A DNA stretch of 64,000 bases from Corynebacterium pygosceleis. GTDB taxonomy: Bacteria; Actinomycetota; Actinomycetes; Mycobacteriales; Mycobacteriaceae. The translations under genes and the position numbers were made by a program. Position 1 is the first letter of the stretch. Each line of letters starts with the position of its first letter. This document shows positions 40,039 through 50,459 of the stretch, in pieces. The stretch covers positions 186,001-250,000 of the forward strand of contig NZ_JAENIQ020000002.1 in the NCBI RefSeq assembly GCF_016595275.2, in the 5' to 3' direction. Under the pieces are notes generated by a model. It worked only from the letters and a program-made list of their open reading frames with translations. It made no database searches and was not told the origin of the DNA.

Positions 40039-42708
40039 TCAGCGGAGGCGAAGGTCCTCCTCCACGGCCCTGAAACCGGCGTCGATACCCGATGCGTCGG
40101 AGCCCGATCCCTGCGCCATGTCGGGCTTGCCGCCACCACGACCACCGACCGGACCGCCGAAGACCTTGATGAGGTCCCCGGCACGGATCCCGCGCTCCAC
40201 GGCACCGTCGGTCGCCGCGACCAGGAACGGAACCTTGCCCCGGTCGTCCGCCGTGGCGAGCACGATCACGGCGGGATCCGAACCGAGACGGTTCCGCAGA
40301 TCGGTGGCGACGGTACGCAGATCCCCACCTGCGGTACCTTCCGGAAGTCGCGCGGTGAGGAGGGTCAGGTCACCGACCTGACGGGCCTGCCTCAGATAGT
40401 CGGCGGTGGCGGCCGCCAGCTGCTTACGGTGCAGCGACGCGATCTCCTTCTCGGCGGCCCTCAGCTTCTCGGTGAGCTGTGCGATACGGTCCGGCAACTC
40501 TTCGCTCGGAGCTTTCAGGGACGTCGCGAGGCCTTCCACGAGGGCCCGTTCGCGGGACAGGTACCGGAAGGAGTCCAGGCCCGAGTAGGCCTCGATCCGC
40601 CGGACGCCGGAGCCGACGGACGCCTCACCGAGGACGGACACCGGTCCGATCTGGGAGGAGTGGCGGACGTGGGTGCCTCCGCAGAGTTCCATCGAGAACG
40701 GTCCCCCGATCTCGACGACACGGACCCGGTCGCCGTAGTTCTCACCGAACAGGGCCAGCGCGCCCATGGACTTGGCCTCGTCGAGGCTCGTCTCGAAGGT
40801 GTTGACCGCCCAGTCCGCGTCCACCGCCTGGTTGGTGATGGTCTCGATCTCGGTGAGCTGCTCCGGTGTGAGTGCCCGGGCGGAGTTGAAGTCGAAGCGG
40901 AGGTAACCCGGCTTGTTCATCGACCCGGCCTGGACGGCGTTCGGACCGAGAACCTGACGCAGGGCGGCGTGGATGAGGTGGGTACCGGAGTGCGCCTGTC
41001 GGGCGGCGTGCCGCCAACCTTCGTCCACGGAGGCCAGCGCCTGTTCGCCGACACCGATCTCACCGTTCTCCACGGTCGCCTTGTGCACCCAGAGTTTCTT
41101 GCCGATCTTCTGGACGTCGTTGACGCGCAGCACGGTGTCCCCGAGGGTGATCGCCCCCCGGTCACCCAGCTGTCCACCCGCCTCCGCGTACATCGGAGTC
41201 ACGTCGAGGATCACCTCGACGTCATCGCCCTCGGCCGCCCTGGTGACGGTCGCCCCACCCTGCAACAGGCCGAGAACGCGTCCCTCCGCCTCGAGGTTGT
41301 CGTAGCCCACGAACACCGTCGGGTGTTCATCGACGAATTCCCGGTAGACGGACAGATCGGCGTGACCGTGCTTCTTGGCACGGCTGTCGGCCTTCGCCCG
41401 GTCCCGCTGTTCCGCCATGAGGGCGTCGAATCCGGCGCGGTCGACCTCGAGGCCGGCTTCCGCGGCCATCTCCATCGTCAGGTCGATCGGGAAACCGTAG
41501 GTGTCGTGCAGCGCGAAGGCCTGGTCACCGGCCAACGTCCCCGCACCCGACGAGCGGACGCTCTCGGCGGCGCGCTCGAACAGGTGGGTACCCGACTCCA
41601 GGGTCCGGAGGAAGGCCTTCTCCTCGGTCACCGCCGTGTCGAGGATCCTGCCCCGGGACTCGGCGATCTCGGGGTAGGACGGGGTCATCGTGTCCATGAT
41701 CGTCGCGATGAATCGTTCCATCGTCTCTCTCGTGGCACCGAGCAACCGCGCGGAACGGATGATCCGGCGCAGCAACCGGCGCAGGATGTAACCGCGTCCC
41801 TCGTTGCCCGGGGTGACGCCGTCGAGGATCAGCATCATCGCGGTCCGGGAGTGGTCGGCGATGACCCGGAAACGGATGTCATCGGCGTGCTTCGCCCCGT
41901 AGGTCGCGCCGGTCAGCTGCTCCGCGACGTCGATCACGGGCCGCAGGAGGTCGGTCTCGTAGACGTTCTCGACCCCCTGCAGCAGGCAGGCGACGCGTTC
42001 GATGCCGAGACCGGTGTCGATGTTCTTCTTCGGCAGCGGGCCGAGGATCTCGAAGTTGTCCTTGCCGATGCCCTCCCCGCGCTCATTCTGCATGAAGACG
42101 AGGTTCCAGATCTCCATGTACCGGTTGTCGTCGGCCTCCGGCCCACCGTCGGCGCCGTACTCCGGACCACGGTCGTAGTAGATCTCCGAGCACGGGCCGC
42201 AGGGGCCGGGGATTCCCATCGACCAGTAGTTGTCCGCCATGCCGAGTCGCTGGATGCGCTCCTTGGGCAGTCCGATCTTCCTCTCCCAGATCTCCGCGGC
42301 CTCATCGTCGTCGAGATAGACGGTGACCCACAGGCGGTCGGGGTCCATCCCGAAGCCCCCGTCCGCGACGGAACCGGTGAGCAGACCCCAGGCGTGGGTG
42401 ATCGCGCCTTCCTTGAAGTACCGGCCGAAGGAGAAGTTGCCCGCCATCTGGAAGAAGGTGTTGTGCCGGGTCGTGATACCGACCTCCTCGATGTCCAGGG
42501 TACGGACGCACTTCTGGATCGAGGTAGCGGTTCCGGAGGGGAAGGGCGGGTTCTGCTGGCCCAGGAAGTAGGGCTTGAACGGCACCATCCCGGCGTTGAC
42601 GAACAGGAGGTTGGGGTCGTCGAGGATCAACGGGGCACTGGGTACCTCGACGTGTCCAGCTTTGACGAAGTGCGCGATGAAGCGCTCCCGGATCTCGTGG
42701 GTCTGCAC
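40039..42708 (-). CDS. alaS: Alanyl-tRNA synthetase
   Basis: Charges tRNA-Ala and edits mischarged Ser/Gly. The GTG at 42708 gives 889 residues starting [10 protein letters not shown], as in related species. Class II motifs include [16 protein letters not shown]; the editing domain has [16 protein letters not shown] and the zinc-type [15 protein letters not shown]; a C-terminal dimerisation domain follows. A longer in-frame start is not supported. The 142 bases upstream include a possible -10 (TAAGGT on the minus strand). Confidence 0.98.
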   Translation of the reverse strand: MQTHEIRERFIAHFVKAGHVEVPSAPLILDDPNLLFVNAGMVPFKPYFLGQQNPPFPSGTATSIQKCVRTLDIEEVGITTRHNTFFQMAGNFSFGRYFKEGAITHAWGLLTGSVADGGFGMDPDRLWVTVYLDDDEAAEIWERKIGLPKERIQRLGMADNYWSMGIPGPCGPCSEIYYDRGPEYGADGGPEADDNRYMEIWNLVFMQNERGEGIGKDNFEILGPLPKKNIDTGLGIERVACLLQGVENVYETDLLRPVIDVAEQLTGATYGAKHADDIRFRVIADHSRTAMMLILDGVTPGNEGRGYILRRLLRRIIRSARLLGATRETMERFIATIMDTMTPSYPEIAESRGRILDTAVTEEKAFLRTLESGTHLFERAAESVRSSGAGTLAGDQAFALHDTYGFPIDLTMEMAAEAGLEVDRAGFDALMAEQRDRAKADSRAKKHGHADLSVYREFVDEHPTVFVGYDNLEAEGRVLGLLQGGATVTRAAEGDDVEVILDVTPMYAEAGGQLGDRGAITLGDTVLRVNDVQKIGKKLWVHKATVENGEIGVGEQALASVDEGWRHAARQAHSGTHLIHAALRQVLGPNAVQAGSMNKPGYLRFDFNSARALTPEQLTEIETITNQAVDADWAVNTFETSLDEAKSMGALALFGENYGDRVRVVEIGGPFSMELCGGTHVRHSSQIGPVSVLGEASVGSGVRRIEAYSGLDSFRYLSRERALVEGLATSLKAPSEELPDRIAQLTEKLRAAEKEIASLHRKQLAAATADYLRQARQVGDLTLLTARLPEGTAGGDLRTVATDLRNRLGSDPAVIVLATADDRGKVPFLVAATDGAVERGIRAGDLIKVFGGPVGGRGGGKPDMAQGSGSDASGIDAGFRAVEEDLRLR

Positions 42709-42850
42709 GGTTCTAGAATCCTCGCTGTCGTGGTTTTGGGATCGGTCCCGGACAACCTTACCCGCTCCACCCGAGCCTTCCCGCCCCGCCCCGGGAACCT
42801 GATTCCCCGCACGACGGTGCACCCCGGCCCCCGGGAAAACCCCGGACGGG

Positions 42851-44215
42851 TCAGTTCCCGCGTCCCCGTATTATTCCGCGCAATCTACCGACGACGTCTC
42901 CGAGACGTTTTTCGCCGCCGTGTCCCGTCGGACGGTAGTAGGTGGCCCCCGTCAGCGGATCCGGGAGGTACTGCTGGGCGAGAATCCCCCGGGGATCGTC
43001 GTGCGGGTACAGGTAGCCCACCGCGTTCCCCAGCTTCCGGGCGCCCGCGTAGTGTCCGTCCCGCAGGTGCGGGGGCACATGACCCGACTTCCCCTCCCGG
43101 ACGTCCCGCAGCGCGGCGTCGATCGCGGTGATGACCGCGTTGGACTTCGGTGAGGTCGCGAGATGGATCGTCGCCTGCGCGAGGGCGATCCGCCCCTCCG
43201 GAAGGCCGATGAGCGCCACGGTCTGCGCAGCGGCGACCGCGGTCTGGAGCGCACCCGGATCCGCCATACCGATGTCCTCGGAGGCGAGGATGAGCAGGCG
43301 TCTCGCGATGAACCGGGGGTCCTCCCCCGCCTCGATCATCCGGGCGAGGTAGTGGAGGGCGGCGTCCACGTCGGACCCGCGTACGGACTTGATGAACGCA
43401 CTGGTCACGTCGTAGTGCTGGTCACCGTCCCTGTCGTACCGGACGATCGCCCGGTCCACGCTGTCGCGGACCGTCTCCACGGTGATTTCACCACCGTCCG
43501 CCACCGCTTCCGCAGCGGCTTCGGTGTAGGTCAGTGCGCGGCGGGCGTCACCTCCGGCGAGCGCCACGAGTTGGTCGACCGCCCCGTCAGCGGCGGTCAC
43601 ACGTCCACCGAGGCCACGCTCATCCGTGAGCGCCCGCCGCACGACCGTGGCCACGTCGGCATCCGAGAGCGGGTTCAACTGGAGGATGAGCGACCGGGAG
43701 AGCAGCGGGGCCACGACGGAGAAGGACGGATTCTCGGTGGTCGCGGCGACGAGGAGGACGATCCGGTTCTCCACGGCTCCGAGGAGTGCATCCTGCTGCG
43801 TCTTCGAGAACCGGTGGACCTCATCGATGAACAGCACGGTCCGTCGACCGTCGATGAGGTCCCGACGGGCACGGTCGATGACCCCCCGGACCTCCTTGAC
43901 ACCCGAGTTCAACGCAGAGAGTCCGACGAAGTGACGGTCCGTCTCGGTGCTCACCAGTGAGGCGATCGTGGTCTTGCCCGTGCCGGGGGGCCCGTAGAGG
44001 ATCACCGACGCGGCACCGGACCCGTCGACGAGCCGACGGAGAGGTTTGCCGGGCCCCAGAATATGCTCCTGACCCACCACCTCGTCCAGGTTCCGGGGCC
44101 GCATCCTGGCTGCGAGAGGCGCGTGGTCACCCGGGTGGAAGTAACTGGAACCGGTGCCGTTCCCGGCGGCACCACGGTCGTCGTCGCCACCGGGAAACAG
44201 CGTGGCCTGTGCCAT
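42851..44215 (-). CDS. rarA: Replication-associated recombination protein RarA (MgsA)
   Basis: AAA+ ATPase acting at stalled forks, related to the clamp loader. From ATG 44215 it has 454 residues: [19 protein letters not shown], Walker [14 protein letters not shown], Walker [20 protein letters not shown], sensor 1 [10 protein letters not shown] and the C-terminal tetramerisation part with IMPERR-type [21 protein letters not shown] longer frame upstream lacks family similarity. It lies in the conserved aspS-rarA-alaS region. Confidence 0.96.
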   Translation of the reverse strand: MAQATLFPGGDDDRGAAGNGTGSSYFHPGDHAPLAARMRPRNLDEVVGQEHILGPGKPLRRLVDGSGAASVILYGPPGTGKTTIASLVSTETDRHFVGLSALNSGVKEVRGVIDRARRDLIDGRRTVLFIDEVHRFSKTQQDALLGAVENRIVLLVAATTENPSFSVVAPLLSRSLILQLNPLSDADVATVVRRALTDERGLGGRVTAADGAVDQLVALAGGDARRALTYTEAAAEAVADGGEITVETVRDSVDRAIVRYDRDGDQHYDVTSAFIKSVRGSDVDAALHYLARMIEAGEDPRFIARRLLILASEDIGMADPGALQTAVAAAQTVALIGLPEGRIALAQATIHLATSPKSNAVITAIDAALRDVREGKSGHVPPHLRDGHYAGARKLGNAVGYLYPHDDPRGILAQQYLPDPLTGATYYRPTGHGGEKRLGDVVGRLRGIIRGRGN

Positions 44216-44300
44216 TGAGGGTGTCTCTTCCTCTCTCAAAGGGTCTGGTTGTTCCTTGGGGTATTCCCGGTCCACCCGGACTGGACACCACCGGCGCCGC

Positions 44301-45563
44301 TCATCTCCGGGCCAGCTCGTCGAGCCGTTCCACCACGGCGGAGGCGAACCGGTGCACGTCCGCGAAACGCGGATCCTCTCCCCTGTCGGCGTAGTGCGCG
44401 AGTGCCGTGAACGTCTCGCGGAGATCGTCCCGGGCGAGTCTGCTGCTCTCCGAGATGTCCCCCAGTACGTCCGCCAGGACGTCGTAGTCCTCGTCGGGAT
44501 CCCCGATACCGGCGGTTGCGGCGGCCTCGACCTCGGGGGCCGGGATCCCGGGGGACGACGGGGCCCCGGCACGCTCCCCGTACTCGTTGATCACCTGATT
44601 CATCGAGCCGTAGTAGAGGTAGCAGACACTCGACATCGCCCACCCCGTCATCGCCGTGACGATGCGCGCCTGCAGACGCGTCTCGTTGGTGACGTTCGGC
44701 CACGTGTCCCGGACCTCCTCGACCCACGACTCGACGAGTGCGTCCGCCTCATCGTCGGTGATCGGCCGGGTGAAGAGGAACTGCGGGAAACCGGCGATGA
44801 CACACGCGATGTCGAACGTGGCGTCCCGGAACCCGGCCCACTCGTAGTCGAGGAACTGGGTGCGGTCGGCGAGGATGATGTTGTCCGGGGACAGATCGAA
44901 GGGGGTGAAGGCACGGTGCCTGCCGCTCACCAGCCTCCGTCTGGCGTCGGCGGCGAAATGCCTCACGTTGGCCGGTATCTCGATGCCCGCGGCCTCGAGC
45001 AGCTGGAGTCCCCTGTCGATGGAGGCGGGAATACCCTGTTCCCGTGCGTACTGCAGCTCCTCCGTGTCCGGATACGTCCGCAGCATCCTCTTCAGGAGGA
45101 TGTCGAATCCGGCTTCGCGGTCAGCCGTACCCGCGTGCATCCGACCCAGGGCACGTCCCAGGTTGCGCAGCAGCGGCAGCCGCTTCCCGCCTTCCGCCCC
45201 GGCGAGCAGATCGGCGTAGGTCTCGCCGTCCCCGGAATCGGTGATGACCAGGATCCTCCGGTCGATGTCGTGGGCCAGGAGAACCGGTCCCGGACGGACA
45301 TCCGCAGGCAGTGATGTCGTGAACTGGTAGGACACGACCTCACGGATCAACGCGGCGTCATCGATGCGGTCGCCGGTGGGCGGTGTGTACTTGAGCACGA
45401 CCGACCGTTGCTGAAGGAACGGTGACTGCGCGACACGGGCCCGGAGCACGATCGCGTTACCCGAGCCTCCGAGGGAGATGACCTCCCCGAGTTTCTGGGT
45501 ACCACCGAAACGTTCGGACAGCAGCTCCTGGGCCACCGCGACGATCTCTTCGGTCGCGAGCAT
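44301..45563 (-). CDS. APH-like phosphotransferase / kinase-fold protein
   Basis: A 420-residue protein of the aminoglycoside phosphotransferase/choline kinase-like fold. [16 protein letters not shown] near residue 28 resembles the nucleotide loop and VVLKYTP carries the ATP lysine. The catalytic loop reads [15 protein letters not shown]: the Asp and Asn are in place but the usual leading His is replaced. [16 protein letters not shown] supplies the metal-binding Asp. Genes of this type lie next to aspS in corynebacteria; the substrate is unknown and it need not be a resistance gene. Confidence 0.7.
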   Translation of the reverse strand: MLATEEIVAVAQELLSERFGGTQKLGEVISLGGSGNAIVLRARVAQSPFLQQRSVVLKYTPPTGDRIDDAALIREVVSYQFTTSLPADVRPGPVLLAHDIDRRILVITDSGDGETYADLLAGAEGGKRLPLLRNLGRALGRMHAGTADREAGFDILLKRMLRTYPDTEELQYAREQGIPASIDRGLQLLEAAGIEIPANVRHFAADARRRLVSGRHRAFTPFDLSPDNIILADRTQFLDYEWAGFRDATFDIACVIAGFPQFLFTRPITDDEADALVESWVEEVRDTWPNVTNETRLQARIVTAMTGWAMSSVCYLYYGSMNQVINEYGERAGAPSSPGIPAPEVEAAATAGIGDPDEDYDVLADVLGDISESSRLARDDLRETFTALAHYADRGEDPRFADVHRFASAVVERLDELARR

Positions 45564-45659
45564 GGAAAAACTCCTTCATCGGTCATTCGCCGGACGGCGG
45601 GTACAGGCCGGGCGTGGAGCGCCCGGAGAACCGTTGACGCGCCCCTTCGTCTCTCCCCC

Positions 45660-45665
45660 ACTGTA
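45660..45665 (-). promoter_or_regulatory. Candidate -10 for the APH-like gene
   Basis: TACAGT on the minus strand about 97 bases upstream of the start, in the 356-base gene-free interval 45564-45919. No clear -35. Apart from this and the hairpin at 45876-45913 I see nothing in the interval. Confidence 0.3.
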
Positions 45666-45875
45666 TCCCGTGGGCATCGCGTGGGTGGAACACGTGAACG
45701 GGGGGATCCCCGGACCGGCACCGGGGACCGGCACGGACGCCGACTCACGACACCCGCGGTGAACTGCGCGGACGGCGCGAGACATCCCGGCCACCGGGAA
45801 GTGGTCCGGGCGGCGCACGGGTGGGGAGCTACCCCACCGGGACGGTCACCGCCATCGCACCCGATGCCCGTTGGA

Positions 45876-45913
45876 CGGGGCTCCGTCCCCACCCGGGGGG
45901 GGAACGGACCCCG
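45876..45913 (-). terminator. Hairpin after aspS
   Basis: CGGGG-TCCGT-CCCC and its complement form a 14-pair stem with two single-base bulges starting seven bases after the aspS stop. There is no clear U-run, so it is either a weak terminator or a 3'-end stabiliser. Confidence 0.5.
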
Positions 45914-45919
45914 GTTCAA

Positions 45920-47716
45920 CTACCGCTCGGTCTGGGATGCCTTCTTCGGCTTCGCGTCGATGCCGGATTCCCTGCGCTGCTCCGGGGTGATCGGTGCGGG
46001 GGCGTCGGTGAGCGGATCGACTCCGCCACCGGACTTCGGGAACGCGATGACGTCCCGGATCGAGTCGAACCCACCGAGCAGGCTCATGATCCGGTCCCAG
46101 CCGAAGGCGATACCACCGTGCGGAGGGGCACCGAAGGCGAAGGCGTCGAGGAGGAAGCCGAACTTCTCCTGCGCCTCCTCATCCGTGATCCCCATGACCT
46201 TGAACACCCGTTCCTGGACGTCCCTGCGGTGGATACGGATCGATCCGCCACCGATCTCGTTGCCGTTGCAGACGATGTCGTACGCGTAGGACAGTGCGGA
46301 ACCGGGATCCTGGTCGAAGGTGTCGAGGAACTCTGGTTTCGGCGAGGTGAACGCGTGGTGGACGGCGGTCCACTTCGAATGACCGAGGGCGACGTCCCCG
46401 GATGCCGTCGCGTCGGCGGACGGCTCGAACATCGGGGCGTCGACGACCCAGGTGAAGGCCCAGTCGCCGTCCTTGATGAGGTCGAGTTTCCGGGCGATCT
46501 CCCCGCGTGCGGCGCCGAGCAGCGCGCGGGAGGACTTCGTGTCACCGGCCGCGAAGAAGATGCAGTCACCGGGCTTCGCACCGACGTGCTCGGCGATACC
46601 CTCCCGTTCCTTCTCGGTGATGTTCTTGGCGACCGGGCCACCCAGTTCACCGTCTTCACCGACGAGGATGTAGGCCAGGCCCTTGGCACCGCGCTGACGG
46701 GCCCAGTCCTGCCATGCGTCGAGCTGACGGCGGGGCTGGTCGGCGCCCCCCTCCATGACGACGGCTCCGACGTACTCGTTCTGGAAGACCCGGAACGTGG
46801 TGTCGGAGAAGAACTCGGTGCACTCGGTGATCTCGATGTCGAAACGGAGGTCGGGTTTGTCGGAACCGTAGCGGCGCATCGCCTCCGCGTACGTCATACG
46901 CGGGATCGGGGTGGTGATCTCGTAACCGATGAGCTTCCACAGCTCGACGAGGACCTGTTCCGCGAGTTCGATGACGTCGTTCTCGTCGACGAAACTCATC
47001 TCGACGTCGAGCTGCGTGAACTCCGGCTGGCGGTCGGCGCGGAAATCCTCGTCCCGGTAACACCGGGCGATCTGGTAGTAGCGTTCGAGGCCCGCGACCA
47101 TGAGCAGCTGCTTGAACAACTGCGGGGACTGCGGGAGCGCGTAAAAGGTACCCGGCTTGAGACGCGCCGGCACCAGGAAGTCACGGGCGCCCTCGGGCGT
47201 GGCCCGGGTCAGGGTCGGTGTCTCGACCTCGGTGAAACCGTTGGCGTCCAGGACACGGCGTGCCGCCTGGTTGGCCGAGGCACGCAGACGCATGGCCTTC
47301 GCCTGGCTCGGGCGGCGCAGATCGAGGTAGCGGTAGCGCAGACGCGCCTCCTCGCCGACCTCACCGGAAGTGGCCGAATCCTCGATCTGGAACGGCAGAG
47401 GAGCGGATTCATTGAGGATCTCCAGGGAGGTGACGTTGACCTCGATGTCACCGGAGTCGAGGTTCGGGTTCTCGGATCCCTCCGGACGTCCCTCAACGAC
47501 ACCGGTGACCCGGATGCAGAACTCACTGCGCAGGTGGTGCGCCTTCTCGGCGACCTCGGATTCCCGGAAGACCACCTGTGCGACACCGGAACGGTCCCTC
47601 AGGTCAATGAAGATCACGCCCCCGTGATCGCGGCGGCGGGCCACCCATCCGGTCAGCGTCACCGTCTGTCCCGCTGATTCCTTACGCAGTTCGCCTGCAA
47701 GATGAGTGCGCAACAC
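45920..47716 (-). CDS. aspS: Aspartyl-tRNA synthetase
   Basis: Charges tRNA-Asp. The 598 residues have an N-terminal OB-fold anticodon domain ([26 protein letters not shown]), class II motif 2 [22 protein letters not shown], the bacterial GAD insertion and motif 3 [12 protein letters not shown] start at 47716 behind AAGGA. Whether it also charges tRNA-Asn cannot be read here, since no gatCAB is in the window. Confidence 0.97.
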   Translation of the reverse strand: MLRTHLAGELRKESAGQTVTLTGWVARRRDHGGVIFIDLRDRSGVAQVVFRESEVAEKAHHLRSEFCIRVTGVVEGRPEGSENPNLDSGDIEVNVTSLEILNESAPLPFQIEDSATSGEVGEEARLRYRYLDLRRPSQAKAMRLRASANQAARRVLDANGFTEVETPTLTRATPEGARDFLVPARLKPGTFYALPQSPQLFKQLLMVAGLERYYQIARCYRDEDFRADRQPEFTQLDVEMSFVDENDVIELAEQVLVELWKLIGYEITTPIPRMTYAEAMRRYGSDKPDLRFDIEITECTEFFSDTTFRVFQNEYVGAVVMEGGADQPRRQLDAWQDWARQRGAKGLAYILVGEDGELGGPVAKNITEKEREGIAEHVGAKPGDCIFFAAGDTKSSRALLGAARGEIARKLDLIKDGDWAFTWVVDAPMFEPSADATASGDVALGHSKWTAVHHAFTSPKPEFLDTFDQDPGSALSYAYDIVCNGNEIGGGSIRIHRRDVQERVFKVMGITDEEAQEKFGFLLDAFAFGAPPHGGIAFGWDRIMSLLGGFDSIRDVIAFPKSGGGVDPLTDAPAPITPEQRRESGIDAKPKKASQTER

Positions 47717-47905
47717 GTGTCTGGTGTCCTTCCACTAGTAAAGATGTAACTCTGATCGACCTGCGAGTCTACCCTTCGTCCCCGGGACGCCGTCCGGCCG
47801 GGCGGTCGATGGCCAGGCCCGCCGCCCACCGATCCTGAAAAAGCACCGGTCCGACCGGCCGCTTTGCGGCACACCGGCGCCGCGGAGGTGTGGCATGATC
47901 ATCAC

Positions 47906-48793
47906 ATGACCTTTCGTGATGATGTGGACCTGAGTTCGTCCCGCGCCCGGCGTTCAGGGGGCGGGATGAAACTCGCCGCAGGTGGCGGTATCGGTACGGT
48001 ACTCGTCGTCGTGGCCTTCGTTCTCCTCGGTGGGGACCCCTCCCAGTTGAACGAGGTCCTGGGCCAGCAGCAGACCCAGGGTTCACGGGGGGAATCCGAC
48101 GGAAACGGGACCCTCGACCACTGTCGTACGGGTGCCGACGCGAACCGTTACGCCGACTGCCGGGTGTCCGCCACCGCGGAGTCGCTGGATGGCGTGTGGG
48201 GGACCGTTCTCCCGGATCAGGCGGGTATCGAGTACTCCCGACCGGGCCTCGTGATCTTCGACAGCTCGACCCGGTCGGGGTGTGGTGTCGCTTCGGCCGC
48301 GACCGGCCCCTTCTACTGCCCCATCGACCAGACCGCGTACTTCGACGTCAGCTTCTTCGACCAGATCGTCCAGCTCGGCGGTGAGAACGCACCACTGGCA
48401 CAGGAGTACATCGTCGCCCACGAGGTCGGCCATCATCTCCAGAATCTCGAGGGCACACTCGGGTTGAGCGACTACAAGAATCCGGGAGCGGACTCCAACG
48501 CCGTGAAGATCGAGCTCCAGGCCGACTGCTACGCCGGGGTCTGGGCCCATTACGCCGACGACGGCGAGGATGCGCTCCTCGAACCCATCACGGACGAGCA
48601 GGTCAGAGATGCCGTGCAGACCGCCCGCGCGGTGGGGGACGACAACATCCAGAAGCGGAGCCAGGGCGAGGTCCGCCCCGACGCGTTCACGCACGGGACC
48701 TCCGAGCAACGTGAACGGGCGTTCCTCGCCGGCTACCGATCCGGTTCGATGGGTGCCTGCGACACCCTCGACCGTGGCGGATACCGGATGTAG
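47906..48793 (+). CDS. YpfJ-like neutral zinc metallopeptidase, membrane-anchored
   Basis: The 295 residues begin MTFRDDVDLSSSRARRSGGG, then one membrane helix (about residues 25-43) and an outer catalytic domain with the zinc motif YIVAHEVGHHLQ and the downstream ELQADCYAGVWAHYADD, which holds the third ligand. Cys residues in the outer part could form disulfides. The ATG at 47906 follows a CATGAT hexamer by six bases and has no Shine-Dalgarno, so it may be leaderless. The substrate is unknown. Divergent from aspS. Confidence 0.9.
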   Translation: MTFRDDVDLSSSRARRSGGGMKLAAGGGIGTVLVVVAFVLLGGDPSQLNEVLGQQQTQGSRGESDGNGTLDHCRTGADANRYADCRVSATAESLDGVWGTVLPDQAGIEYSRPGLVIFDSSTRSGCGVASAATGPFYCPIDQTAYFDVSFFDQIVQLGGENAPLAQEYIVAHEVGHHLQNLEGTLGLSDYKNPGADSNAVKIELQADCYAGVWAHYADDGEDALLEPITDEQVRDAVQTARAVGDDNIQKRSQGEVRPDAFTHGTSEQRERAFLAGYRSGSMGACDTLDRGGYRM

Positions 48794-48820
48794 CCCGTCC
48801 ACGCGTCAGAACCTGTGCTG

Positions 48821-48849
48821 TTGACCACGGACGTTCCACTACCTAGAGT
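48821..48849 (+). promoter_or_regulatory. Promoter of the acr3-arsC unit
   Basis: TTGACC (48821-48826) and TAGAGT (48844-48849) are 17 bases apart, a strong promoter. The -10 lies in the direct repeat ACCTAG-AGTT-ACCTAG (48841-48856), and an inverted pair AACCTGT (48810-48816)/ACAGGTT (48876-48882) flanks the promoter. Both could be operator sequence, yet no arsR gene is adjacent. Confidence 0.6.
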
Positions 48850-48891
48850 TACCTAGCGGCCAGCTCACCGACAAGACAGGTTGCATCACGC

Positions 48892-49983
48892 ATGAGCACC
48901 TCCACCCGCCCGCCCGTACCTGCACGGTTGAGTTTCCTCGACAGATGGCTGCCGGTGTGGATCATGGCCGCCATGGTCCTCGGTATCCTCCTCGGCCGTT
49001 TCATCCCCGCACTCGGGCGGCTCCTCGATTCCTGGACGGTCGGCGGGATCTCCGTCCCCATTGGTCTCGGACTGCTGGTGATGATGTACCCGCCGCTCGC
49101 GAAGGTCCGCTACGACAAGACCGCGGAGATCGCGACGAACCGTCGGTTGATGGCACTGACCGTCGCACTCAACTGGATACTCGGCCCGGCGCTGATGTTC
49201 GCCCTCGCGTGGATTCTCCTTCCCGACCTGCCCGAGTACCGGACCGGTCTGGTCATCATCGGCCTCGCCCGCTGTATCGCCATGGTCCTGATCTGGAATG
49301 ACCTCGCCTGCGGGGACCGGGAGACCGCCGCTGTGCTGGTCGCCATCAACTCGGTGTTCCAGGTGGTGATGTTCTCTGTCCTGGGATGGTTCTATCTCCA
49401 GGTGCTCCCCTCCTGGATCGGTCTCGAGACGACGAGTGCGGAGTTCTCCTTCACCGCGATCCTCATGTCGGTCCTCGTGTTCCTCGGCGTCCCTCTCCTC
49501 GCGGGTTTTCTGTCGAGGATCCTCGGTGAGAGGGCGCGGTCACGCCACTGGTACGAGACGACCTTCCTCCCCCGAATCTCCCCGTTGGCTCTGGGAGGAC
49601 TCCTCTACACCATCGTCGTGCTGTTCAGCCTCCAGGGTGGACAGCTGACGTCGAATCCGTGGGCGGTCGTCCGGATCTCGATTCCTCTGGTCCTGTACTT
49701 CTTCATCATGTTCGTTCTCGCGACGCTGGTGTCCCGGGCGGCCGGCTTCGGGTATGCCACCTCCACCACGATCGCGTTCACTGCCGCGGGGAACAACTTC
49801 GAGTTGGCCATCGCCGTGGCCATCGGGACATTCGGTGCGGTCTCCGGTCAGGCGCTGGCAGGAACCATCGGCCCGCTCATCGAGGTTCCGGTGCTGCTGG
49901 CACTCGTGTATGTGGCGATGTGGTGGGCTCCGCGACTGTTCCCCGGTGATCCCTCCGTGCCCGGCCGGGCCCGCGTCCGGTGA
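48892..49983 (+). CDS. acr3: Arsenite efflux transporter Acr3
   Basis: Exports arsenite through the membrane. The 363 residues form about ten membrane helices; the family block GLARCIAMVLIWNDLACGDRETAAVLVAINSVFQ holds the essential conserved Cys, and GNNFELAIAVAIGTFG is the second hallmark. It is the first gene of a two-gene unit with a mycothiol-type arsenate reductase that overlaps its stop. Confidence 0.95.
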   Translation: MSTSTRPPVPARLSFLDRWLPVWIMAAMVLGILLGRFIPALGRLLDSWTVGGISVPIGLGLLVMMYPPLAKVRYDKTAEIATNRRLMALTVALNWILGPALMFALAWILLPDLPEYRTGLVIIGLARCIAMVLIWNDLACGDRETAAVLVAINSVFQVVMFSVLGWFYLQVLPSWIGLETTSAEFSFTAILMSVLVFLGVPLLAGFLSRILGERARSRHWYETTFLPRISPLALGGLLYTIVVLFSLQGGQLTSNPWAVVRISIPLVLYFFIMFVLATLVSRAAGFGYATSTTIAFTAAGNNFELAIAVAIGTFGAVSGQALAGTIGPLIEVPVLLALVYVAMWWAPRLFPGDPSVPGRARVR

Positions 49984-50459
49984 CCGCCCGCGTGAACGGG
50001 GAGACTCCCGTGAATCGGGACCGACACCCCGTCGTCCTCTACGTCTGCGCCCGGAACGCGGGCAAATCCCAGATGGCCGAGGCCGTCACCCGTCACTACG
50101 CCGGATCCCGGGTCGAGGTCCATTCGGCGGGCACCGAACCCTCCGGTCGGATCAACAGGCTCTCGGCGGCCGCCGTCGCGGAGATCGGCGCATCCATGGA
50201 GGGGGCGGTGTCCGGGGCCATTGACCCGGCGGTGCTCCTGCGGGCGGACCGGATCATCGTCCTCGGTACCGAGGCCACGGTGGATGCGGTACCCGGCATG
50301 CGGTGCCGGCCCGAGACCTGGGTGACCGATGAACCGTCGCACCGGGGTATCGGGGGGCTGGAACGCATGCGCCTGGTCCGGGACGACATAGCGGCGCGGG
50401 TCCGGATACTTCTGGAGGACCTCGGTGTCCCCGCCACCGATGACCGTCGCGACCCCTAG
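49980..50459 (+). CDS. Arsenate reductase / low-molecular-weight phosphatase-like protein
   Basis: A 159-residue protein of the low-molecular-weight phosphatase fold. The anion loop VCARNAGKSQMAEA has Cys-X5-Lys in place of Cys-X5-Arg, a form seen in actinobacterial arsenate reductases that use mycothiol. The GTG at 49980 overlaps the acr3 stop by four bases, so the pump and reductase are coupled: arsenate is reduced and the arsenite exported. The end overlaps the convergent SNF2 gene stop by four bases. Confidence 0.85.
   Translation: MTARVNGETPVNRDRHPVVLYVCARNAGKSQMAEAVTRHYAGSRVEVHSAGTEPSGRINRLSAAAVAEIGASMEGAVSGAIDPAVLLRADRIIVLGTEATVDAVPGMRCRPETWVTDEPSHRGIGGLERMRLVRDDIAARVRILLEDLGVPATDDRRDP

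Noticed and set aside
40429..43131. 900-codon open frame on the + strand
   Set aside because: It lies antisense to alaS and rarA, both certain; no start signal or domain.
44216..44572. N-terminal extension of RarA
   Set aside because: It overlaps the end of the APH-like gene in another frame and has no RarA similarity.
47864..47905. Earlier in-frame start of the metallopeptidase
   Set aside because: The extra 14 residues would overlap the promoter-like CATGAT; MTFRDDVDLSSSRARRSGGG is the usual N-terminus.
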